From positions 1 through 6,947 of the forward strand of contig JAIYBD010000098.1 of NCBI GenBank assembly GCA_027488715.1: a stretch of 6,947 bases of DNA. The letters are read 5' to 3'. Source of the DNA: Bacteroidota bacterium. Lineage in GTDB: Bacteria; Bacteroidota; Bacteroidia; UBA7662; CANHCV01. The position numbers and the translations under genes were made by a program. The notes below the pieces were generated by a model. That model had not been told where the DNA came from, ran no database searches, and saw only the letters and a list, made by a program, of their open reading frames with translations. Shown in pieces: positions 1 through 5,656 of the stretch. Each line of letters opens with the position of its first letter. The stretch's first letter is position 1.

Positions 1-830
1 AAGGAAGAAAGACCAGATAAGTTGTGCTGCGCACGAATCCATCCGTTGGAGTTGTTCATCCAAATCGGACCAGTGTAATACGTGCGACTCAACGCTCCGT
101 TGTACCAGTTCGAACCGGAACCCTGGGCGCCTACTGTTGACCATGTAGATCCTCCATCAGTTGATGCTTCTAAAATGGCACCATCGAAAGAGTTTTCAGT
201 GAGGTAGTTCAAATCAAAACGAACCATCGGTTGAGATAAACCGGAAAGATCGTAGCAACCGGTTTGAATCCATGAATCTTCATTGGAATTATAATCGCCA
301 GAAAGATTGGTTACCCAAATGTTGGGCGAAGAAGGAGCGGTACTGATTACTGGGCCCGATGGAGCTCCGTGCGCCCAAGAGTTATTCGTTCCACCAGTCG
401 CTAAACTAGGATTGGTATCAAAACGCAATGTATCACCACCGGTTTTGGAAGAAAGGTTAACTACGGTTCTAAAAGCCGTATCGTTCAAGGTGTTGTTGTC
501 GCCCGTAGCGCGAACCCACGCTTCGAAAACAAACGTTCCGGTGCTTGGAAATACGTAAGCAGAGGGGAAGTTGAACGAGCCTGTTCCTCCAACAGGAATG
601 GCTCCAGCAATGGTTCCGTTCACCGCAGCACCGCCGTTCACCCGGTAAGAAACCGATGGGCTGTTGATCACGGTGGTACCAACGTTGGAGAAATTCACCC
701 GAACAATCTGGGTGGTCAACCCGCAACCCGATGACATGGTATCAATCGAGGTTAATGCTAGGTCGGTTTGGGCATTGGCTCCCAACAAGAAGCCAAAAGC
801 CGCAACGAGCATGGTAAATAGTTTTTTCAT
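1..830 (-). CDS. Exported multidomain surface protein, N-terminal part (C-terminus beyond window edge)
   Basis: The frame opens with ATG at 830 and stays open for 276 complete codons to the window edge with no stop, so the gene is cut at its 3' end. Residues 1-20 form a clear signal peptide: KK after the Met, a hydrophobic core, and ANA before Q21 as the probable cleavage site. Residues about 22-125 look like an Ig/CARDB-type beta domain (VNFSNVGTT, YRVNGG, then DNNTLNDT near 111-118), common in Bacteroidota exported proteins. Residues about 135-276 resemble the start of a jelly-roll or MAM-like domain, with NIWVTNLSGDYN at 170-181 and EASTDGGSTW at 221-230. The role is probably cell-surface or secreted, for adhesion or binding to polymers; no catalytic motif is visible. 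Many relatives end in a type IX secretion sorting domain, but that part would lie outside the window. It has its own upstream promoter and is probably not part of the pyrC operon. Product class is fairly sure, function is not known. Confidence 0.85.
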   Translation of the reverse strand, partial: MKKLFTMLVAAFGFLLGANAQTDLALTSIDTMSSGCGLTTQIVRVNFSNVGTTVINSPSVSYRVNGGAAVNGTIAGAIPVGGTGSFNFPSAYVFPSTGTFVFEAWVRATGDNNTLNDTAFRTVVNLSSKTGGDTLRFDTNPSLATGGTNNSWAHGAPSGPVISTAPSSPNIWVTNLSGDYNSNEDSWIQTGCYDLSGLSQPMVRFDLNYLTENSFDGAILEASTDGGSTWSTVGAQGSGSNWYNGALSRTYYTGPIWMNNSNGWIRAQHNLSGLSS

Positions 831-840
831 GTAGGAAAAT

Positions 841-871
841 TTTTGCCAAATCTAACGAAATTTTGGCAAAA
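841..871. repeat. Perfect 10-bp inverted repeat overlapping the promoter (operator or weak terminator)
   Basis: TTTTGCCAAA at 841-850 is the exact reverse complement of TTTGGCAAAA at 862-871, with an 11-base spacer. The arm centres are 21 bp apart, about two helical turns, so the half-sites would face the same side of the helix, as expected for a dimeric DNA-binding protein. One arm contains the TTTG part of the candidate -7 element. As RNA it could instead form a hairpin after pyrC, but each arm has only three G/C pairs and the following bases are ATTTTCC, so it would be a weak intrinsic terminator. Confidence 0.55.
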
Positions 872-879
872 TTCCCAAT
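847..879 (-). promoter_or_regulatory. Candidate Bacteroidota housekeeping promoter for the exported-protein gene
   Basis: On the minus strand TAGATTTG (854-847) matches the Bacteroidota -7 consensus TAnnTTTG exactly. ATTG (879-876) lies 21 bases upstream and fits the -33 element (TTTG/TTG). Transcription would start around 840-843, giving a leader of roughly 10-13 bases before the ATG at 830. This lies in the only intergenic gap of the window, which supports it. No Shine-Dalgarno sequence is seen before the start, which is usual in this phylum. The match is by eye, and the -33 element is only partial. Confidence 0.5.
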
Positions 880-910
880 TTTTGTTGAAGAAGAAAACCG
901 TTAAAAACTT

Positions 911-2248
911 TTACTTTTGGTTGAACGTGAGGCGTTTTGCACCTCGGTGGTTCAAGACTTGTTGACCGTTCCAACCCAAATTTCCATTGATCCACGTACT
1001 GGCAACCGAATGTTGAAACGTTACTCCTTCAAACGGCGACCAACCACAATGGTACAATAAATTTGATTTTTCTACCTTAAATGATTGATTGTTAACGTGT
1101 ACAAGATCGGCAAAAAAGCCTTCCTCTACGCGGCCTCTTCGATCGATCTGAAACATTTCAGCGACATTCTCGGCGTATTTCAGGGCAATAAGCTCCTCGT
1201 TAAAAATGCCATTTCTGCACATTTCCAACAACGCAGGAAGAGCATGTTGAACCAACGGCCCTCCCGATGGCGCCTTGCCGTACATGTTTTGCTTTTCTTC
1301 CAAAGTGTGGGGCGCGTGATCCGTGGCCAAAACATCAATCCTTCCATCAATTACCGCCGCCCGAATGGCATCTCGGTCTGATTTTTTCTTCACCGCCGGA
1401 TTCCATTTGATGAAATTTCCCAACCGTTCATAATCCTCATCGCAAAACCACAAATGATGAATGCACGCTTCGGCTGTAATTCTCTTTTCACTTAATGGAA
1501 TGTTGTTCTTGAATAAATCCAGTTCCTTGGCCGTACTGATGTGCAACACGTGCAAGCGTGCTCCCGTGCGTTCGGCCAAGGCCACCGCTTTAGATGAACT
1601 GCGGTAACATGCATCCTCATCCCGAATGATGGGATGATAATGCGGAGGGATGTCGTCTCCAAACTCAGCTTTGGCTTCAGCCAAACGCTGAGCAATATAA
1701 CCGTCGTCTTCCGCATGAACGGCAATGAGACCTTGGAAGTTTCGGAATATTTTCTCCAACACTTCGCAATCATCCATCAACAAATTTCCGGTGGATGAAC
1801 CTAGGAATATTTTCAATCCGCAAACGTTTTGCAGATCGGTTTTCATCACTTCTTCGTAATTGTTGGCCGAACAGCCCATGAAAAAGCTATAATTCGCTGC
1901 CGAATGTTCGGCGGCAATGGCGTATTTCTGAGCCAAAAGCTCTTGGGTTAATACCGGCGGATTCGTGTTGGGCATTTCCATGAACGACGTGATGCCGCCA
2001 GCAACTGCTGCCCGGCTTTCAGAGGCTATATTCCCTTTGTGCGTGAGGCCGGGCTCACGAAAATGAACCTGATCATCAATCAATCCCGGAAAAAGTAAAT
2101 CGCCTTTCAAATCTACCGTGTTGGCAGCAATTTTACTTTTTCCAATTGGAAGTACATCGTAAATGATTCCATCTTTGATGTACAAATTCGCTTCAAATCG
2201 TCCCTTCCCAGAAACAACCGTTGCGTTTTTAATCGACCATTCATTCAT
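911..2248 (-). CDS. pyrC: Dihydroorotase
   Basis: This 445-residue amidohydrolase catalyses reversible cyclisation of N-carbamoyl-L-aspartate to dihydroorotate, the third step of pyrimidine synthesis, in the cytoplasm. Visible family marks: FPGLIDDQVHFREPG at 53-67 (metal ligand H62, substrate Arg R64), EMPNTNPP at 91-98, LKIFLGSSTGN at 145-155 with K146 as likely carboxylated bridging lysine by comparison with the CAD enzyme, AVHAED with H178, LHVLHIST with H236, FIKWNPAV with N283, and ATDHAPH with D310. The first His of the usual HxH motif is Gln (Q60, codon at 2071-2069); I recall the same DDQVHFREPG form in flavobacterial homologues, so this is probably a lineage trait and not damage. 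Length is normal for the long dihydroorotase class. The ATG overlaps the stop of the glycosyltransferase gene by 8 bases (ATGAATGA), so the two are probably translated in a coupled manner. It is the last gene of the operon. Hydantoinase and allantoinase are relatives, but the motifs favour dihydroorotase. Confidence 0.95.
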   Translation of the reverse strand: MNEWSIKNATVVSGKGRFEANLYIKDGIIYDVLPIGKSKIAANTVDLKGDLLFPGLIDDQVHFREPGLTHKGNIASESRAAVAGGITSFMEMPNTNPPVLTQELLAQKYAIAAEHSAANYSFFMGCSANNYEEVMKTDLQNVCGLKIFLGSSTGNLLMDDCEVLEKIFRNFQGLIAVHAEDDGYIAQRLAEAKAEFGDDIPPHYHPIIRDEDACYRSSSKAVALAERTGARLHVLHISTAKELDLFKNNIPLSEKRITAEACIHHLWFCDEDYERLGNFIKWNPAVKKKSDRDAIRAAVIDGRIDVLATDHAPHTLEEKQNMYGKAPSGGPLVQHALPALLEMCRNGIFNEELIALKYAENVAEMFQIDRRGRVEEGFFADLVHVNNQSFKVEKSNLLYHCGWSPFEGVTFQHSVASTWINGNLGWNGQQVLNHRGAKRLTFNQK

Positions 2249-3524
2249 GCTTCAAAGGTACTTTTTTCACATGGTATTTGCCAGATGAAGCGAGGGCATT
2301 TGTAGGGTCAGTTGAAAAATAAAAATCCACATCGCTCATGCCCCGATTCCACCAACGGTGGTAACGAATGCCGTACGCAATCCAAATCCAATCTTGGTCC
2401 AAGGGCGGTTCATGCCCAACAATACTTCCATCCGGAAGAATTTTTGAGAATTTCTCCATGGCCAAAATTTGCTCCCGATCCCTTTCCTTCTCTCCGAAGT
2501 GCCACCAAATTTCGATGGCAATAAATAGAAACAAAACCCATGTGACCCCTAGAAATTTCTTCGAGATTTTCAGGGTAATTCCATCAGAAAAAGTTGCTAT
2601 AGCCATCCAGGGCATAAATGGAAGCCAATAATAATCGTGTTGCTTTCCGCTCAACAATAGTGGAAGAAGCATCAACAAAACCTTCCCCCATGCGGTCCAA
2701 ATGGAAGAAGGAATCCGAAACGAACGACTCACCAGCATCCGCACCACAACAAACGTAAGAAAGCACTGCAATCCGTGCTGAAAAAACAGAATCCGATGGC
2801 TTTCTTCCATCGATCCCCATACCTGAATTTTGAGGTAGTTGGAAAAGAAAACTCGAGCGTCTTCCATCGCAAAAACGGGAATAGCTAACAGCAGAAAGCC
2901 CAGCAGTTGTTGGATGAAAAATGTAATTTTCTCGCGCACATCGCCGGTATTAAGGAGAAATAAAAGGAAAGGAAACAAACCCACAGGACCTTTGATCCCC
3001 ACCGAAATGCCAATAAGGAACCCTGAGGCAATTCCCAGCCAAGGTTTTTCTTTTCGATCGGGGTGGTACGCCAATCCAACAGCCCAAAGGGTAGATAGGG
3101 TTAAAGGAGTGTCTAAAATATGGGCTCCGACCGACCAGCAAACCAAGGGTAGAATGGCCCATAAGGTGGCAATCAGCCACCGATCCAAACGAGGGTTGAC
3201 CCATTTCAGAATTGGAAAGAAGGAAAAGAAAATTCCTGCATTCAGAAGCAGAGAAACCAATTTTTCCACCCAAATGCTATCTCCAAATATCCGAAACACC
3301 ATCGACTCCAAACCAAAAAATAGGGGTGGATGTCCGTAAAAGGAATCGTTCCAATAATACGGATGCCAAAAGGAACCCAACCCGATCGATAAATTTCGGC
3401 TGATGCTGGCGTAGGTTAATCCATCCACAAACATGCCTTGTTCTAGAACGCCCCACAACCAAAAAGGAAGGAAAACCGAAATCGCCAGTAATCCTTTTCC
3501 CCATACCGAAAGTTCGTTACTCAT
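2241..3524 (-). CDS. ArnT-like GT39/PMT-family membrane glycosyltransferase
   Basis: This 427-residue integral membrane protein resembles the PMT_2/ArnT group, which transfer a sugar from a polyprenyl-phosphate donor to protein or lipid on the outer face of the inner membrane. Marks: a first membrane segment at about 11-29, then MFVDGLTYASISRN at 31-44 with D34 in the place of the catalytic acid, GHPPLFF at 64-70, IKGP at 177-180 matching the KGP motif of ArnT, and SGKQHDYYWLP at 292-302 near the last helices. I count about nine to eleven hydrophobic segments, then a soluble tail from about 345. A longer frame starts at TTG 3548, but ATG 3524 gives the ATGAGTAA overlap with the upstream stop seen at other junctions here, so I chose it. 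The C-terminal overlap with pyrC is 8 bases. Donor and acceptor cannot be read from sequence; lipid A is attractive given lpxH two genes upstream, but a glycoprotein or another lipid is equally possible. Confidence 0.85.
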   Translation of the reverse strand: MSNELSVWGKGLLAISVFLPFWLWGVLEQGMFVDGLTYASISRNLSIGLGSFWHPYYWNDSFYGHPPLFFGLESMVFRIFGDSIWVEKLVSLLLNAGIFFSFFPILKWVNPRLDRWLIATLWAILPLVCWSVGAHILDTPLTLSTLWAVGLAYHPDRKEKPWLGIASGFLIGISVGIKGPVGLFPFLLFLLNTGDVREKITFFIQQLLGFLLLAIPVFAMEDARVFFSNYLKIQVWGSMEESHRILFFQHGLQCFLTFVVVRMLVSRSFRIPSSIWTAWGKVLLMLLPLLLSGKQHDYYWLPFMPWMAIATFSDGITLKISKKFLGVTWVLFLFIAIEIWWHFGEKERDREQILAMEKFSKILPDGSIVGHEPPLDQDWIWIAYGIRYHRWWNRGMSDVDFYFSTDPTNALASSGKYHVKKVPLKHE

Positions 3525-4278
3525 CTTTCCGCAATCGATTTCCAACAAGTTTCCATCGGTCTGAACAAAGCGGTTTTGTTAACGGGGTATTGGAAAATGC
3601 TTCCCCCGAGAACGATTTTTCTCCTGAAGAAAAGCCCCAGTTTTTTCCGCAACGAAACCAAGCATCCATCCGCACATCGGCCCTGCGCAGCAAAAATTGA
3701 GCATTGGCTCCAAAAGTGTACAAGCCAGATTGTGGGTCGTACAGCTGAACCTTGATGCCGTTTTTTTCGATGGTTTCGAACAGAAATGTTGGAAGCAAAG
3801 ATTGGGGAGTTCCCAAAAAATCAAGGGTCGTGCCTTCCAATAGGATTTGTCCAGCTCGATTGATTTTTACCAAGGTGCGATCGCGCTCCCGAAACCACCA
3901 AAAATTGCCATCACTGCTGCGCGCTACCAACGAAGCTCGGGTAAACCCGCCTTCCAAGTTGAGTTGGAATATCGGAGTGAGGTTATTGTCGAACTCCTGA
4001 ACAAATCCTTTTCCCGAATAAAAAACGATGGGGTTCAGCGGATTTAATACATCCAATTGAGAGGGGATTCCCCAGCCACTTTCCCTAAAATGGGCTATTA
4101 AAATTCCTTGTGCGCTGTATTTTTGTATGGCACCATCGTCTAAAATAACATAGGCATTCCCAAAGACATCGGTTTGTACTTCGCGAGCTGCTTTGTCTAA
4201 CACGATGGTTGAGAGCGATTGAGTCCACCCCAAAAGGGAAGTAAACGCGAAAAAAAAGAAGAGGATTAGTTTTCCCAT
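3517..4278 (-). CDS. Exported protein of unknown function with propeller-like repeats
   Basis: I do not recognise a named family with a known function, though the sequence recalls conserved hypothetical proteins of Flavobacteriia. It has 253 residues. Residues 1 to about 20 form a signal peptide with a strong FFFF core; there is no lipobox Cys, so it is probably periplasmic and soluble. The mature part shows repeated short beta units of the kind found in NHL-like propellers: DVFGNAYVILDDG at 37-49, NPIVFYSGKGFVQEFDN at 82-98, SSDGNFWWFRERDRTLVKI at 121-139, and KVQLYDPQSGLYTF at 176-189. These pair a GN(a/f) aromatic strand with a second strand ending in KY/KI plus AQG/RAGQ. The only cysteines are C210 and C238 and could form a disulfide. 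A longer frame begins at TTG 4350, but it would bury the signal peptide behind 24 residues and overlap lpxH by 85 bases, so ATG 4278 (13-base overlap) is chosen. Position between lpxH and a membrane glycosyltransferase suggests an envelope role; that is inference. Confidence 0.85.
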   Translation of the reverse strand: MGKLILFFFFAFTSLLGWTQSLSTIVLDKAAREVQTDVFGNAYVILDDGAIQKYSAQGILIAHFRESGWGIPSQLDVLNPLNPIVFYSGKGFVQEFDNNLTPIFQLNLEGGFTRASLVARSSDGNFWWFRERDRTLVKINRAGQILLEGTTLDFLGTPQSLLPTFLFETIEKNGIKVQLYDPQSGLYTFGANAQFLLRRADVRMDAWFRCGKNWGFSSGEKSFSGEAFSNTPLTKPLCSDRWKLVGNRLRKDE

Positions 4279-5003
4279 CGTTTCAAAGATAGGATTCCTT
4301 CGTGCATTTCTGCATAGGTGAAGGCATGAATCCAATCTCCCAAATTGCAATAGGTGCTTTGTTCAGTGAGTTGAAACATCAAGGGCTGATGACGATGTCC
4401 CATGATCATGTAATCAAAATGTTCTTTTTGAAGTTCTTCCCGGCCGTACGCCACCAAAAATTCTTTCTCTCCTAAGAAGGCCGGGTGAGGATCTTGGCTA
4501 TCTCTAGAACTTTTCGACCATTTTTTGGCTAAACTGAAGGAAAAATTGGGGTGCAACCGAGAAAACAGCCATTGAGCCCAGGAAGCATGAAACACTTTAC
4601 TCATCCACTTGAAACCGTGATCGCCAGGTCCCAATCCGTCGCCGTGCCCCAAGAGGCACTTTTTTCCTTGCAACAAAAGTCGTTGGGGTTTTCGAATGGT
4701 TTTCCAACCGATTTCTTGTTCCAGGTATTCTTTGGCCCACAAATCGTGATTTCCGGGAAAGAAGGTAATGGGAATACCCGAATCACTCATTTCGGCTAAT
4801 TTTCCAAGCAATCGAACGAATCCTTTGGGGGCCGTGTGTTGGTATTCGTACCAAAAATCAAAAACATCGCCCATCAAGTACAAGGCATCGCAATCGGGAG
4901 CAATGGAATTTAGCCAATCCACAATCTTCCGCTCCCGAATTCGGCTCTCGGCATCGTTCGGGGTGCCCAAGTGAAAGTCGGAAGCGAAATAAATTTTACC
5001 CAT
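4266..5003 (-). CDS. lpxH: UDP-2,3-diacylglucosamine diphosphatase
   Basis: This 245-residue metallophosphoesterase should cleave UDP-2,3-diacylglucosamine to lipid X and UMP, the fourth step of lipid A synthesis, at the cytoplasmic face of the inner membrane. The calcineurin-like metal site is complete: DFH (D9, H11), GDVFDFW (D46), GNHD (N85, H86), GHGDG (H120), and GHRH (H203, H205). The spacing follows Escherichia coli LpxH closely (D8, H10, D41, N79, H114, H195, H197), and the length is normal. Residues about 127-165, rich in Trp and Phe, correspond to the helical lid that holds the acyl chains in LpxH. The start codon shares one base with the stop of the LUD gene (TAATG), and an AGGA lies a few bases upstream, the nearest thing to a Shine-Dalgarno sequence in the window. 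A general LpxH-like phosphoesterase with another substrate cannot be excluded, but the motif set fits LpxH well. Confidence 0.88.
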   Translation of the reverse strand: MGKIYFASDFHLGTPNDAESRIRERKIVDWLNSIAPDCDALYLMGDVFDFWYEYQHTAPKGFVRLLGKLAEMSDSGIPITFFPGNHDLWAKEYLEQEIGWKTIRKPQRLLLQGKKCLLGHGDGLGPGDHGFKWMSKVFHASWAQWLFSRLHPNFSFSLAKKWSKSSRDSQDPHPAFLGEKEFLVAYGREELQKEHFDYMIMGHRHQPLMFQLTEQSTYCNLGDWIHAFTYAEMHEGILSLKRWEN

Positions 5004-5656
5004 TATTCCTGCAGCAAGAAGAGTACAATTTCTTTGGGTCCGTGAGCTCCCAAAACCAAGGTTTTTTCAATGTCGGCCGTTCGAGAAGGTCCAGTAATGG
5101 TAGAAATCATGCTGGGCATTTCACCTTGGTAGCGCTCACGAATAACATCAAAAGCGTCGATGAATTCGGGAACAATTTGGTGGGTAAAAGCCACAACGAT
5201 GTGAATGTGCGGAATAACCGTCGAGGTACGTCCCATCATCTGACGGCTGGAAACGACCACGCTGCCCGATAGGGCCACCAAGGCTTCACAGCCGGTAAGA
5301 ACGGCTTCCGCTTGATCCAATTCGGTATTTTTCTGAACGGGAAGTTGGTATTCTTCCGACCAGCGATTCAACCACGGTTCCACGCAATACACGTCAACCA
5401 GGTTTTTTTGAGCTACCCATTGCCGGAAAAATGCGGCGAATTCATGTCGGCTGCTGCAGTAAATGAACTGACCGTTGAGGGAAGTAAATCGTTTGACGAA
5501 AGCAATGCTAGGGTCGGGATCATCGAACAAAAACAAGTCCGATTCGGGCTGCTCGTTTACCGTTCCCGGAGAATCGGTTTTGGTAAGCAGTGCGGCCCGA
5601 ATTTTCTTGAGCATTTGCTCGCGAGCGGTTGTTTGTTCGTTGAACGAGTTATTCAT
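5003..5656 (-). CDS. LUD-domain protein (LutC/YkgG-like)
   Basis: This 217-residue protein matches the LUD domain, known from LutC of the lactate-utilisation complex LutABC. The diagnostic C-terminal block is clear: TGPSRTADIEKTLVLGAHGP at 188-207, preceded by ALSGSVVVSS at 128-137, PHIHIVV at 149-155 and a variable charged N-terminus. No lutA or lutB lies beside it here; neighbours are ftsH and lpxH. I recall ftsH followed by a lone LUD gene as a common order in Bacteroidota, which makes a lactate role doubtful and suggests a separate, unassigned job. Its ATG overlaps the ftsH stop by 8 bases (ATGAATAA), and its stop shares a base with the lpxH start, so its translation is probably tied to both. 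No signal peptide or membrane segment is seen, so it is probably cytoplasmic. Domain assignment is firm; function is open. Confidence 0.88.
   Translation of the reverse strand: MNNSFNEQTTAREQMLKKIRAALLTKTDSPGTVNEQPESDLFLFDDPDPSIAFVKRFTSLNGQFIYCSSRHEFAAFFRQWVAQKNLVDVYCVEPWLNRWSEEYQLPVQKNTELDQAEAVLTGCEALVALSGSVVVSSRQMMGRTSTVIPHIHIVVAFTHQIVPEFIDAFDVIRERYQGEMPSMISTITGPSRTADIEKTLVLGAHGPKEIVLFLLQE

Noticed and set aside
2253..2260. TACCTTTG on the minus strand, 4 bases before the pyrC start, an exact match to TAnnTTTG.
   Set aside because: No TTTG or TTG lies 17-23 bases upstream, and a transcript from it would begin at or inside the start codon. Several chance matches are expected in a window this size.
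2839..3339. A 166-codon plus-strand open frame opposite the glycosyltransferase gene.
   Set aside because: The translation is rich in Lys, Arg, Pro and Ser with no domain pattern, as expected from the reverse of a membrane-protein gene.
3525..3548. TTG at 3548 as start of the glycosyltransferase, adding eight residues.
   Set aside because: The ATG at 3524 has the overlap geometry of neighbouring junctions, and the added residues carry no family sequence.
4284..4291. TATCTTTG on the minus strand, 5 bases before the start of the unknown exported protein, another -7 match.
   Set aside because: It lies inside lpxH coding sequence, has no matching -33 element, and leaves no leader.
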